From: Kitasatospora sp. NBC_01266
GTDB taxonomy: Bacteria > Actinomycetota > Actinomycetes > Streptomycetales > Streptomycetaceae
Assembly: GCF_036242395.1 (NCBI RefSeq)
Contig: NZ_CP108458.1
Coordinates: 4,154,001-4,218,000 of the forward strand
Length of the DNA: 64,000 bases
Direction of reading: 5' to 3'
Every line of letters begins with the position of its first letter. Within the stretch, counting starts at the first letter, position 1. Positions 1 through 9,108 of the stretch are shown here, one piece after another. Under the pieces are notes generated by a model. It worked only from the letters and a program-made list of their open reading frames with translations. It did no database searches and had not been told where the DNA came from. The position numbers were made by a program, and so were the translations under genes.

Positions 1-1
1 G

Positions 2-223
2 GTGGTCGACCTGCGCGCGGAGTCGCTGCGCACCGAGTTCTTCGACATCGGCGCGGTGGTGTACTTCCTGCGCAAGGTGATCTGGATGGTGCCGGACTTC
101 ACCGTCGACCCCCGGGTGAGGCGCGTGCGGCCGGCCCCGGGCGCGCGCCGAACGCGCGAACTCCCCTGCCCCCGGCCGATCTCGGCGAACGGCCTCCGGC
201 GATCACACCGCGCACTAGACTGA
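2..223 (+). CDS. C-terminal end of a class I SAM-dependent methyltransferase (partial, probably decayed)
   Basis: The frame is already open at the left edge. Its first ~36 residues (motif TEFFDIGAVVYFLRKVIW followed by VPDFTV) match the late part of actinobacterial class I methyltransferases of the methylase-11 type. In that family about 40 further residues normally follow the FTV motif. Here the text turns into an Arg/Pro-rich tail with no resemblance to the family up to the stop, which suggests a deletion or frameshift near position 108-115. Most of the gene lies outside the window, so the status of the whole protein cannot be judged. Confidence 0.5.
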   Translation: MVDLRAESLRTEFFDIGAVVYFLRKVIWMVPDFTVDPRVRRVRPAPGARRTRELPCPRPISANGLRRSHRALD

Positions 224-347
224 CGCACAGTCACACCACCGTCGCAGCCCGCGAGTGGCGCCACACGGCACCACGGGCGCGGGCCACCTGCACCCAGCGA
301 GGTGAGCCGTCATCACCGAGTCACCACACGCCGAGCTGACCGCCTGG

Positions 348-2801
348 TTGCGCGGCCTCGACGCGGACCGGCTCTACCGCCTGCTGCGCGCCCGGCCGGA
401 CGCCACCGGCGTGCCCGAGCCCGCGCGCCCGGCCGAGCTGGCCGAGCGGCTGGCCCGCCCCGGCGCGGTCACCGCGGTGCTGCGCCGGCTGCCGCTGCCC
501 TGCCTGCAGACCGCCGAGGCGCTGGTCGCCCTCGGTCCGCCGGCCGACCGGGCCGCGCTGGCCCGGCTGCTCGACGCCCGGGAGGGTGAGCGGGCCGCCG
601 GGCTGGACACCGCCCTGCAGGCACTGGCCGGCCAGGCGCTGGTCTGGCCGGACGCGCACGGGCGGCTGACCTGCGTGCCCGCGCTGCGGCAGGTCTGGCC
701 CAGCGCGCTCGGGCTGGACGCGCCGCTGGCCGAGCTGCTGGCCGACGCCACCTCCGAGGAGTTGCGCGCCATGCTGGCCCTGCTGCGGCTGCGGGTACCG
801 GCCACCAAGCAGCAGCGATTGGCCACCCTCACCGAGCGGTTCGCCGACCACGCCTGGCTGACCGCCGTGGTGGCCGGCGCCCCGCCGGGGATCGGCCGGC
901 TGCTGGAGGAGAGCGCGCGCTCCGCGGTGACCCGCCAGGCGCTGGTGGTCTCCGCCTCCGGGGAGGCCGGCCGGGCGGCGCGCTGGGCACGCGAGCGCGG
1001 GCTGCTGGTCCGGGCCCACCACGGCTACGGGTCGGCCCGGATGCCCGCCGAGGTGACGCTGGCGCTGCGCGGCCCGGCCTGGCACGCCCCGTTCGACCCG
1101 CGCCCGCCGGAGCCGGAGCTGGTCGAGGTCGGCGCGGCTGAGGTGGAGCGCGAGGCGGTCTCGGCCGCGACGACCTTCGGTTCGCAGGCCGCCTCGGTGC
1201 TCGCCGAGTGCGCGGCCCGTCCGGCGGCGCTGCTGAAGACCGGTGGGGTCGGGCCGCGCGAGCTGGGCCGGATCGGGCGGCAGGCGCAGTGCACCGAGCC
1301 GGTGGTGCGCCTGGTCCTGGAGAGCGCCGCCGCGGCCGGGCTGCTGACCGGCGCGGCCGACCCCGGGCCGGGCCGGACGAGCGGCAAGGGCCCCGCCCGA
1401 CGGGTGGTCGCCCCGAGCCGGCAGGCACCCGTCGATCCGGAGGCGGGCGGCGGCCGGCTGCTGGTCACCCCGGCGTACGACGGATGGGCCGAGCTGGACC
1501 CGGCCCGCCAACTGGTCGAGCTGGCACTGGCCTGGTGGGCGCTGCCGTTCACCCCGACCGCGACCCAGGACCGCGACGGCAAGGCCTGGCCGGCGCTGAT
1601 CAGCCGTCCACCGAGCCCGAGTTGCCGGCACGCCCGGCGCGGGGTGCTCACCGCGGCCGGTCGGGTGCCGGCCGGCCAGGGTGCGGCCCGCACTTCCGGG
1701 CTGGGTCGGCTGGCCGCCTGGCACCGCCCGCTGGCCGACCAACTGCCGCAGGACAGCACGCCGTTCGCCAGCGTGATCCGGGAGGCCGAGCTGCTCGGCC
1801 TGGTGGCGCGCGGGACGCTCTCCCCGCTCGGTGCCGCGCTCGCCGCGCAGTCCCCGGAGCAGCCGACCGCGCTGCTGGACCGCGCCGTGCGGCTGCTCCC
1901 GGCCGCGACCGCGCAGGCCAGGCTGGGCACCGATCTGACGGCGGTGGTGACCGGCCCGCCGACCGGCCGACTGGCCGCCCTACTGGACACGGCCGCCGAC
2001 CTGGAGACCCGGGGCACCGCCTCGGTCTGGCGGTTCACCCCCGGCAGCATCCGCCGCGCGCTGGACGCCGGGCAGAGCCCGGAGCAGCTCACCGCCGAGC
2101 TGACCGCGGTCTGCGTGGGCACCGGCGAGGAGCGGCAACTCCCGCAGCCGCTGGCCTACCTGATCAGCGACACCGCCCGTCGGCACGGTCGGGTCCGGGT
2201 CACCGCCCCCGGCTGCGTGCTGCACGGCCCCGACCCCGGCCTGCTCGCCGAACTGGCCGCGCACCGCAGGCTGGCCGCCCTGCGGCTGCGGCTGCTGGCG
2301 CCGACCGTGCTGGTGAGCGCGGCGGGCCCGGAGCAGACCCTGGACGCGCTGCGCGCCGAGGGCTACGCGCCGGTGGCGGAGGCGGTCGACGGCACGGTCC
2401 GGGTCGAGCGCACCGGCGCCGACCGGACCCCGCCCCTCCCCGCCCAGCGCCAGGCACCGCCGCGGCCCACCCGGACACCGCCCTCGGCCGCCGAGCTGCG
2501 CGCGCTCGCCGGCCGGCTGCTGGCCGCGGCCCGGGCACCGGGCGCGGACGAACCTGCGGTGGACCCGCGGACCGAGGAGGCGCTGGCCGACCGCGCGCAG
2601 CTGCTGACGCCCTCGGCGATCCGCCGGCTGGCCCGCGCGCTGCAGGCCGACCGCTCGGTCACCATCACCTACCTGACCCTCGACGGCGACCTGACCGTGC
2701 GCACGCTGAGCGGCCTGGAGTTCGACCCGCCCTTCCTCTACGCCGCCGACGGCCAGGAGGAGTACGCCCTCGCCCGGATCCAGGACGTCCAGCCGGCCTG
2801 A
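348..2801 (+). CDS. Helicase C-terminal-like/XPB-associated domain protein
   Basis: Protein of about 817 residues. It has the layout of actinobacterial 'helicase-associated domain-containing' proteins (Helicase_C_3 type): an all-alpha repeat-rich N-terminal two thirds, then a C-terminal module (about residues 600-690) resembling the XPB N-terminal region, and a WYL-like end (ITYLTLDGDLTVRTLSGLEF and the following YALARIQDV). No Walker A or DEAD-box motif is visible, so it is probably not a helicase by itself. The start is problematic. Family-like sequence (ITESPHAELTAWLRGL) extends upstream of the TTG at 348 to an ATC at 312, which sits 7 nt after a good ribosome site (AGCGAGG, 297-303). An in-frame TGA lies at 303-305, and no ATG, GTG or TTG lies between it and 348. 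Confidence 0.72.
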   Translation: MRGLDADRLYRLLRARPDATGVPEPARPAELAERLARPGAVTAVLRRLPLPCLQTAEALVALGPPADRAALARLLDAREGERAAGLDTALQALAGQALVWPDAHGRLTCVPALRQVWPSALGLDAPLAELLADATSEELRAMLALLRLRVPATKQQRLATLTERFADHAWLTAVVAGAPPGIGRLLEESARSAVTRQALVVSASGEAGRAARWARERGLLVRAHHGYGSARMPAEVTLALRGPAWHAPFDPRPPEPELVEVGAAEVEREAVSAATTFGSQAASVLAECAARPAALLKTGGVGPRELGRIGRQAQCTEPVVRLVLESAAAAGLLTGAADPGPGRTSGKGPARRVVAPSRQAPVDPEAGGGRLLVTPAYDGWAELDPARQLVELALAWWALPFTPTATQDRDGKAWPALISRPPSPSCRHARRGVLTAAGRVPAGQGAARTSGLGRLAAWHRPLADQLPQDSTPFASVIREAELLGLVARGTLSPLGAALAAQSPEQPTALLDRAVRLLPAATAQARLGTDLTAVVTGPPTGRLAALLDTAADLETRGTASVWRFTPGSIRRALDAGQSPEQLTAELTAVCVGTGEERQLPQPLAYLISDTARRHGRVRVTAPGCVLHGPDPGLLAELAAHRRLAALRLRLLAPTVLVSAAGPEQTLDALRAEGYAPVAEAVDGTVRVERTGADRTPPLPAQRQAPPRPTRTPPSAAELRALAGRLLAAARAPGADEPAVDPRTEEALADRAQLLTPSAIRRLARALQADRSVTITYLTLDGDLTVRTLSGLEFDPPFLYAADGQEEYALARIQDVQPA

Positions 2802-2832
2802 GCCCGACCCGGCCCCGGGAGGCGGCCCGGCC

Positions 2833-4239
2833 TCAGGAAGCCCGAGCCGCCGACCGCCGCCGGACCTCCACCACCCGGGCCGCCACCAGCACCACCGCGG
2901 CGGCCACCAGCGAGAGGATCATCTGGATCCGGCCGTCGTGGTCGGTGAACATGTAGCCCACCACGAAGACGATCAGCCCGATCGTCGCCCAGGTCAGGTA
3001 CGGGAAGAGCCACATCCGCACGGTCAGCCGCTCGGGCATCTCGCGCTCGATGATCCCGCGCATCCGCAGCTGGGTGCAGCAGATCACCAGCCAGACGAAG
3101 AGCGCCACCGCGCCCGAGGAGTTCAGCAGGAACTGGAAGACGGTGTTCGGCGAGGTGTAGTTGAAGAAGACCGCGACGAAGCCGAAGACCACCGAGGCGA
3201 GGATCGCGGTGCGCGGCACCCCGCGCCCGGTCACCTTGGCGAAGGCGGCCGGCGCGTCACCGCGCTGCCCGAGCGAGAAGGCCATCCGGGAGGCGGTGTA
3301 CATCCCGGAGTTGAGGCAGGAGAGCACGGCCGTCAGCACGATCACGTTCATCACCTGGCCCGCGCCCGGGATCCCCACGTGCTCCAGCACCGCGACGTAC
3401 GGACTGCCCTTGACCGAGGCCGAGTTCCACGGAAGCAGGGTGACCACGATGGCGATCGAGCCGAGGTAGAAGACCCCGATCCGCCAGATCACGCTGTTGG
3501 TCGCCTTGCTGACCGCCCGCTCCGGGTCCGCCGACTCGCCCGCCGCCAGCGTGACGATCTCGCTGCCCATGAAGGCGAAGACCACCGTCAGCATGCCGGT
3601 GAAGACCGCGCCCACGCCGTGCGGCAGGAAACCACCGTGCCCGAACAGGTTGCTGGTGCCGACCGCGTGGGTGCTCGGCAGCAGCCCGAAGATCGCGAGC
3701 AGACCGATGCCGATGAACGCGACGATCGCGACCACCTTGATCCCGGCGAACCAGAATTCGAACTCGCCGTAGGAGGCCACCGAGAAGAGGTTGGTCGCCG
3801 TCAGCACCGCCATCACCAGCAGCGCGAACGCCCACTGCGGCACCGAGGGCAGCCAGCCGTTGAGGATCTTCGCGCCGGCGGTGGCCTCGACCGCCAGTAC
3901 CACCACCCAGAAGAACCAGTACAACCACCCGATCGTGAAACCCGCCCAGCGCCCGAGCGCCTTGTCCGCGTAGGCGGAGAACGAGCCGCTCTGCGGGTCG
4001 GCGGCGGCCATCTCGCCCAGCATCCGCATCACCATCACCACCAGCACACCGGCCAGCGCGTAGGAGAGCAGAATGCCCGGGCCGGTCGTCGCGATGCCCG
4101 CGCCGGAGCCGACGAACAGGCCGGCGCCGATCACGCCACCGATGGCGATCATGGACAGGTGACGGTTCTTCAGGCCGGCCTGCAGCCCGCTGCCGTCCGC
4201 TCGCTGCGGGGCCGAGGTTTTGGAGGTATCCGTGGTCAT
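2833..4239 (-). CDS. Amino-acid permease (APC superfamily, GABA/aromatic permease type)
   Basis: A 468-residue integral membrane protein with about 12 hydrophobic segments. The N-terminal signature IAIGGVIGAGLFVGSG (about residues 31-46) is the conserved first-helix motif of amino-acid/proton symporters of the AAT family (GabP, AnsP, ProY type). The conserved GEMAAADPQSGSFSAYAD stretch and the GRWAGFTIGWLYWFFW helix follow. It would import an amino acid across the cytoplasmic membrane; substrate is not predictable. Start ATG at 4239 is preceded by a 165-nt AT-richer gap that probably holds its promoter. It converges with the upstream helicase-like gene, with only 31 nt between the two stops. 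Confidence 0.88.
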   Translation of the reverse strand: MTTDTSKTSAPQRADGSGLQAGLKNRHLSMIAIGGVIGAGLFVGSGAGIATTGPGILLSYALAGVLVVMVMRMLGEMAAADPQSGSFSAYADKALGRWAGFTIGWLYWFFWVVVLAVEATAGAKILNGWLPSVPQWAFALLVMAVLTATNLFSVASYGEFEFWFAGIKVVAIVAFIGIGLLAIFGLLPSTHAVGTSNLFGHGGFLPHGVGAVFTGMLTVVFAFMGSEIVTLAAGESADPERAVSKATNSVIWRIGVFYLGSIAIVVTLLPWNSASVKGSPYVAVLEHVGIPGAGQVMNVIVLTAVLSCLNSGMYTASRMAFSLGQRGDAPAAFAKVTGRGVPRTAILASVVFGFVAVFFNYTSPNTVFQFLLNSSGAVALFVWLVICCTQLRMRGIIEREMPERLTVRMWLFPYLTWATIGLIVFVVGYMFTDHDGRIQMILSLVAAAVVLVAARVVEVRRRSAARAS

Positions 4240-4404
4240 GGCTGGTTTCGCTGCCTCTCCTGCGCGGTGGGAAGAATCCGCGCAATGCCAGGCAACGTAA
4301 CCCGCGACGAAAATTCTGGTAACCCTCTCCGACCATTCTCACTCATTATTTGAGGATGATCTGAGGATTATCCCGAGTTACTGACCCGTCATCAGAATGC
4401 GGGT

Positions 4405-4674
4405 TTATCGGCTCGCGGCCGGCCGGCGGCCGTGCTCCTCCCAGGCCGCCGCCAGCCGGTCGACCGCGGCCTCCAGGATGTCCGGCGCCTCGGCGAAGGA
4501 GAGCCGCACCCCGTGGTGGTGCCGCCCGTCCACGCACGCGGCCGCGCCCGGCGCGACCAGCACCCCGTAGCGGGTGGCGGCCAGCGCCTCGGCGATCCGC
4601 CGGTAGCCGGGGCCCGGGCGAAGCTGCCAGCCGTCCAGCACGATCCGGGTCCACCAGCCGAGGTCCTGGTCCAT
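4405..4674 (-). CDS. Short aminotransferase-like C-terminal domain protein (possible remnant)
   Basis: An 89-residue product, starting at ATG 4674 and ending at TAA 4405. Its second half (YGVLVAPGAAACVDGRHHHG, then VRLSFAEAPDILEAAVDRLA) reads like the small C-terminal domain of fold-type I PLP aminotransferases, in particular MocR/GntR-fusion proteins, where GVLVSPG and LRLSFA motifs are typical. The cofactor-binding lysine and the large domain are absent, so it cannot be an aminotransferase as it stands. It is either a remnant of a deleted mocR-type gene or a small stand-alone protein. It lies between the permease and the divergent HhH-GPD gene. Confidence 0.5.
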   Translation of the reverse strand: MDQDLGWWTRIVLDGWQLRPGPGYRRIAEALAATRYGVLVAPGAAACVDGRHHHGVRLSFAEAPDILEAAVDRLAAAWEEHGRRPAASR

Positions 4675-4801
4675 TCGCTCAGATTGGCACCGCCCGCACC
4701 GGCCGACAAGGTCCACGCCGCACCCCGCCCCCACCCTCGACGCGCGCCCCCGGCCCGGCGTGTTGCGCGACTGGCACAGCGCCACCCTCGACCATGGAGC
4801 C

Positions 4802-5410
4802 ATGCCCGTCTCCCTGCACCTCGCCCAGCAACCTGACGCCGACGCGCTGCTCAGCCGCAGCCCACTGGCCGCCCTGGTGGGCATGCTCCTTGATCAACAA
4901 GTGCCGATGGAGTGGGCCTTCACCGGCCCGCTGACCATCACCCAGCGGCTCGGCACCGACGACCTGGACGCCCACCAGATCGCCCGCCACGACCCCGACG
5001 CCTTCGCCGCACTGCTCTCCGAGAAGCCCGCCGTGCACCGCTACCCGGGCTCGATGGCCAAGCGGGTGCAGCAGCTGTGCCAGTACCTGGTCGAGCACTA
5101 CGACGGTGACGCGGCGGCCGTCTGGCGGGACGCGGCCGACGGCAAGGAACTGCTGGCCCGGCTGAGCGCGCTGCCCGGCTTCGGCACCCAGAAGTCGCAG
5201 ATCTTCCTCGCGCTGCTGGGCAAGCAGTTCGGCGTCCACCCGGACGGCTGGCGCGAGGCCGCCGGACCCTACGGCGAGGCCGGCTGCCACCGCTCGGTGG
5301 CGGACATCACCGGCCCCGACTCACTCGTCCAGGTCCGCGCCTACAAGCAGCAGGCCAAGCAGGCGGCGAAGGCGAAGAGAGCGACGAAGGCCGCCGGGCC
5401 GGCGAAGTGA
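4802..5410 (+). CDS. HhH-GPD type base-excision repair protein
   Basis: A 202-residue protein. The core LLDQQVPMEWAFTGP is the N-terminal helix motif of the HhH-GPD superfamily (actinobacterial 'HhH-GPD-type base excision DNA repair protein'), and LARLSALPGFGTQKSQIFLA (about residues 120-140) is the helix-hairpin-helix. The iron-sulfur cluster cysteines of the Nth/MutY branch are absent. The C-terminal tail is Lys/Ala-rich (about 20 residues), probably for nonspecific DNA contact. ATG 4802 was chosen because the family begins with a similar short MPVSLHLAQ start; an upstream in-frame start at 4760 adds unconserved residues. Confidence 0.82.
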   Translation: MPVSLHLAQQPDADALLSRSPLAALVGMLLDQQVPMEWAFTGPLTITQRLGTDDLDAHQIARHDPDAFAALLSEKPAVHRYPGSMAKRVQQLCQYLVEHYDGDAAAVWRDAADGKELLARLSALPGFGTQKSQIFLALLGKQFGVHPDGWREAAGPYGEAGCHRSVADITGPDSLVQVRAYKQQAKQAAKAKRATKAAGPAK

Positions 5411-5438
5411 TCCACCGGCCCGGCGGCCTGACCCGCTG

Positions 5439-8198
5439 TCAGCTCGGCAGCGTCCAGCGCTGCCCCGCACCGCCCTGGCAGTCCCAGAGCCGCAGCCCGG
5501 TCCCGTCGTCGGTCTGGCCCTTCGGGGCCTCCAGGCAGCGCCCGGCCGGCGGGTTGTAGAGCGAGCCGTCCGAGCGCGGCCACCACTGCTGCGCCCCGGT
5601 GCCGTTGCAGGTCCACAGCTGCACCAGGGTGCCGTTCGCGGTGCCGCTGTGGTCGACGTCCAGGCAGTGGCCGACAGCGCGCACCGTGCCGTCGCCCGCG
5701 AACGTCCAGCGCTGGGCGTCGGTCCCGTTGCACCCCCAGAGCTGGACCGGCGTGCCGTCGGCGGTGGCGGCCTTGTCGACGTCCAGGCACTTGCCCGCCG
5801 GGCCGGTCACCTCACCGGTCAGCGGCTGCGCCGGGCCGACGTCGAACGAGGGCGGCGCGTCGCGCGGGTCATGGCCCCAGTCGGGGTCGGGGTCGGCGGC
5901 CAGCCGGTACTCCAGGGTGCCGCCGTGCGCGATCAGGTCGGCGTCCACCCAGGGCCGGGTGCTGGTGTGCCCGTTGACCCGCAGCTCGTGCACGTAGCGG
6001 GCGTCGGCCGAGGCCTCGGGCGCGCTGATCTCGATCACGGTGCCGTTGCCCCTGGTGATCGTGGTCTGCGGGAAGAGCGGGCTGGCCAGCACCAGTTCGG
6101 CCCGGCCGGGGACCTGCGGGTAGAGGCCGAGCGAGGCCCAGACCGCCCAGGAGGACATCTCGCCCAGGTCGTCGTTGCCCACCTCGCCGGCCGGCCCGTC
6201 CCCGTACAGCGTGGTCACCGCCCGGCGCACCACGTCGGCGGTGCGGTCGGGGCGGCCCGCGTAGTCGTAGGCCCACGGGGTGTTGAGGGTGGGCTCGTTG
6301 CCCAGGTAGGCGTAGGGCGCGTCGGGACCGGCGTTGAGCTGCTGGGTGAAGCTGTCCAGCCGCTGCACCACCGCCTGGTCACCGCCCATCGCGTCGAAGA
6401 GACCGCGGTGGTTGAACGGGACCATCCAGGCGTACTGCGCACCGTCGCCCTCGACGAAGCCGTCCTCCTGGGTGGGCTTGAAGTCGGGCCAGCTGTGGTC
6501 GGCCTTGCGCGGCTGCAGGTAGCGGCTGTCGATGTTGAAGAGGTTGCGCCAGTTCGCGCTGGCCCGCAGCAGTTGCTCGTGCACGCTCTGGTTGCCGAGC
6601 CGGTCGGCGAGCTGCGCGAGCGCGAAGTCGGTACTGGCGTACTCCAGGGTGCCGGAGACCGTCCCCCACTCGCCCGAGGTGTCGACCGGCAGGTAGCCCT
6701 CGGCCTGCTCGGCCGCGTGCCCCTCGCGCTCCCGGCCGTCCTGACGGCCGGCCAGCGCCAGCTTGAGCAGTCCGGCCGCGTCGAAGTCGGTGGCGCCGAA
6801 GGCGTGCATGGTGGCGGCGACCGTCGGCAGCGGGTCGCCGACCATCACCCCGGTGCCGCCGTTGGCCAGCGTCCAGCGGTCGAAGTAGCCGCCCTGGGCC
6901 CCCTGGTTCACCACCGACTGGGCGATGTCCGAGGCCTCCCTGGGAGCCAGTAGGGCGATCAGCTGCACCTCGGAGCGGTAGATGTCCCAGCCCGAGAAGT
7001 CGGCGTACTGGACTTTCCCCGGATCGGTGCGGTGCGTCTTGTTGTCGAAGCCCATGTACTGGCCGTCCACGTCGCTGAACACGCTGGGGTGCAGCAGCGA
7101 GTGGTAGAGCGCGGTGTAGAAGGTGCGCAGCTGGGTGGCGGTCCCGCCGGCCACCGCGATCCGGCCCAGCAGGTCGTTCCAGGTGGCCCGGGCGGTGTCC
7201 CGGACCTGGTCGAGGCCGGGGCCGCCGGCCTGCTCCGCGTCGAGGTTGGCCCGGGCGCCCTCGGCACTGGTGAAGGAGATCCCGACCCGGGCGGTGACCG
7301 GGTCCCCGGAGCTGGTGTCGAAGGAGACCTGCGCCTGCGCGCCCGAACCGGTGTCCGGCGCGTCCGGGTGGGTCGGCCGGTCCGGCGCGCGGTGGCCGGC
7401 CGCCGCCTGGGCGGCGGCGGTGCGCGGTGGCTGCGGGGCGATCCCGGGGCTGTCGCCGCTGGCGCTGCGGCGGGTGGGGTCGAGGCGGCCGTCGTGCACG
7501 ATGCCGGCCCGGATGAACGGGTGGTCGAAGACGGCGGTGAAGTAGATCCGGTAGTGGTTCTGCGTCCCGCAGAAGCCGCCGCCGTCGGTGTAGCCGGAGA
7601 TGGAGTCGGTGCCGATCGTCAGCGCGCCGCTGGCCTTGTTGAACGCCCGGCCCGCGTCCACCGTGAGCGAGGCGGTCTGCCCCGCCGGGTAGCTGAACCG
7701 GGCGATGCCGGTGCGCTGGGTGGCCGAGAGTTCGGTGCGCAGCCCGTTGTCGAAGGTGACCGCGTAGCCGCCGGGGGCCGCCGTCTCGTGGGCGTGCGAG
7801 AAGGTCTCGTGGCCCACCGGGGTGTCGCCGACCATCGGCAGGAACGGGATGTTCCCGTAGTCGCCGCAGCCGGCGCCCGAGATGTGGGTCAGGCTGAAGC
7901 CGCGGATCCGCTGGTCGTCGTAGAAGTAACCGCCGTGCTGGTAGGTGACGGTGTCCGGGCTCCACTGCACCATCCCGAACGGCACGTCGGCACCGGGAAA
8001 GGTGTTGCCGGCCCCACCGCCGTTGCCGAAGTCGATCGCTCCCTGTTTCGTGCCGACGAACGGATTGACGTACTGTGCCGGATCGCTGACCGTGACGCGG
8101 TGCGTGGCGGTCGTGGCGGAGGCGACTGCTGGGGCGCTGCTCGCGCCGGTCAGCAGGGTCAGGGCCAACGCCGTGGTGATCATCTGACGGACGCTCAT
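5439..8198 (-). CDS. Secreted GH92 alpha-mannosidase with C-terminal ricin B-type lectin domain
   Basis: A 919-residue protein. Residues 1-27 form a signal peptide (AVASA-type cleavage). The GH92 catalytic region spans about residues 40-740. It shows YVNPFVGT at the mature N-terminus, NTFPGADVPFGMVQWSPD, HISGAGCGDYGNIPFLP, and the late family block GNEP followed by GEVGNDDLGEMSSWAVWASL. GH92 enzymes are calcium-dependent inverting exo-alpha-mannosidases. Residues about 785-919 form a beta-trefoil with three repeats, each with CLDV/CLEA and a Q-x-W motif, which is CBM13-like and likely binds galactose- or xylan-type glycans. A low-complexity Ala/Pro/Gly insert occurs at about residues 250-300 inside the N-terminal GH92 domain. 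Probably an exported glycan scavenging enzyme. Confidence 0.9.
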   Translation of the reverse strand: MSVRQMITTALALTLLTGASSAPAVASATTATHRVTVSDPAQYVNPFVGTKQGAIDFGNGGGAGNTFPGADVPFGMVQWSPDTVTYQHGGYFYDDQRIRGFSLTHISGAGCGDYGNIPFLPMVGDTPVGHETFSHAHETAAPGGYAVTFDNGLRTELSATQRTGIARFSYPAGQTASLTVDAGRAFNKASGALTIGTDSISGYTDGGGFCGTQNHYRIYFTAVFDHPFIRAGIVHDGRLDPTRRSASGDSPGIAPQPPRTAAAQAAAGHRAPDRPTHPDAPDTGSGAQAQVSFDTSSGDPVTARVGISFTSAEGARANLDAEQAGGPGLDQVRDTARATWNDLLGRIAVAGGTATQLRTFYTALYHSLLHPSVFSDVDGQYMGFDNKTHRTDPGKVQYADFSGWDIYRSEVQLIALLAPREASDIAQSVVNQGAQGGYFDRWTLANGGTGVMVGDPLPTVAATMHAFGATDFDAAGLLKLALAGRQDGREREGHAAEQAEGYLPVDTSGEWGTVSGTLEYASTDFALAQLADRLGNQSVHEQLLRASANWRNLFNIDSRYLQPRKADHSWPDFKPTQEDGFVEGDGAQYAWMVPFNHRGLFDAMGGDQAVVQRLDSFTQQLNAGPDAPYAYLGNEPTLNTPWAYDYAGRPDRTADVVRRAVTTLYGDGPAGEVGNDDLGEMSSWAVWASLGLYPQVPGRAELVLASPLFPQTTITRGNGTVIEISAPEASADARYVHELRVNGHTSTRPWVDADLIAHGGTLEYRLAADPDPDWGHDPRDAPPSFDVGPAQPLTGEVTGPAGKCLDVDKAATADGTPVQLWGCNGTDAQRWTFAGDGTVRAVGHCLDVDHSGTANGTLVQLWTCNGTGAQQWWPRSDGSLYNPPAGRCLEAPKGQTDDGTGLRLWDCQGGAGQRWTLPS

Positions 8199-8305
8199 AT
8201 GATCATCGTGAGGCTGGCCCCCACGCCGCCCCGGTCGCGACAGACCCGGTGTCCCCCCAACGGCTTACCATCGAAGGCCATCGGACCTTCGGCTGGGAGC
8301 GGGAC

Positions 8306-9028
8306 ATGGCAGAGAACGAGCGGCCCGGCACCGAGAGCCTGATGATCGCGGAGGCCCGCAAGGCCTTCTTCGTGGTCTTCGGCTTCCTCTGCGCGCTCTG
8401 GGTGATCCAACTCGGGAACTGGGCGGACGGCGAGGCACTGGTCCGCGACTACGGAATCCGCCCGCACGACCTGACCCGGCTGCCGGACGTCTTCACCGCG
8501 CCCCTGCTGCACGTCAGCTGGCAGCACCTGCAGAGCAACTCGGGCCCGCTGTTCATCTTCGGCTTCCTGGCGGCCTACCGCGGGGTGCGCAAGTTCCTGC
8601 TGCTGACCCTGCTGATCACCGTCACCAGCGGCCTGGCGGTCTGGCTCTTCGGCAGCGGCGACGCGGTCACGGTCGGCGCCAGCGGACTGGTCTTCGGATA
8701 CCTCGGCTACGTGGTGCTGCGCGGGCTCTTCGACCGCCACCTGATCGACAGCCTGATCGGCCTGGCGATGGCCGCCTCCTTCTCCTACGAGCTCTCCGTC
8801 GCGGTGCCGGGGGCGCCGAGCGGGATCAGCTGGCAGGCACACCTCGGCGGCCTGGTCGGCGGGATCGCGGCCGCCTGGCTGCTGCGCGACCGGGCGGCCA
8901 GGCCGGCCAGGGCGGCAGCCGCCCCGGGCCCCGCGGCCGGCCCGGACGCCGCCGCACCGGGCGGCAGCGCCGGCGCGCCGAGCACCCGCGCCGAACTGCT
9001 CAAGGAGCTGGACGACCTGGGCCTCTGA
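8306..9028 (+). CDS. Rhomboid family intramembrane serine protease
   Basis: A 240-residue membrane protein. The catalytic dyad is visible: Ser126 in GASG (residues 124-127) and His179 in AHLGG. The upstream HVSWQHLQSN motif (residues 69-78) is the rhomboid HxxxHLxxN helix-2 motif. About six hydrophobic segments are seen, followed by a cytoplasmic Ala/Pro-rich tail of about 45 residues ending in a charged STRAELLKELDDL helix. It would cleave single-span membrane proteins within the bilayer. ATG 8306 is chosen over the upstream start at 8249 because the latter adds unconserved residues; GGGAGCGGG just before it is a weak ribosome site. Confidence 0.86.
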   Translation: MAENERPGTESLMIAEARKAFFVVFGFLCALWVIQLGNWADGEALVRDYGIRPHDLTRLPDVFTAPLLHVSWQHLQSNSGPLFIFGFLAAYRGVRKFLLLTLLITVTSGLAVWLFGSGDAVTVGASGLVFGYLGYVVLRGLFDRHLIDSLIGLAMAASFSYELSVAVPGAPSGISWQAHLGGLVGGIAAAWLLRDRAARPARAAAAPGPAAGPDAAAPGGSAGAPSTRAELLKELDDLGL

Positions 9029-9035
9029 GCCCCGC

Positions 9036-9051
9036 GTAGGTCTAGACCATC
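9036..9051 (+). promoter_or_regulatory. DasR-like (dre) operator candidate
   Basis: The 16-mer GTAGGTCTAGACCATC contains the perfect palindrome GGTCTAGACC and agrees with the DasR responsive-element core TGGTCTAGACCA at 11 of 12 positions. It lies 58 nt upstream of the GTG start at 9109. DasR is the GntR-family repressor of GlcNAc/chitin genes in streptomycetes, relieved by glucosamine-6-phosphate. Whether this host encodes DasR is not visible in the window. Confidence 0.55.
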
Positions 9052-9108
9052 TCTCCGCCGAGCGGCTAGCGTGGGCCTCCCCCGTACCTCCCGTCCCGGA
9101 GCCGCGCC

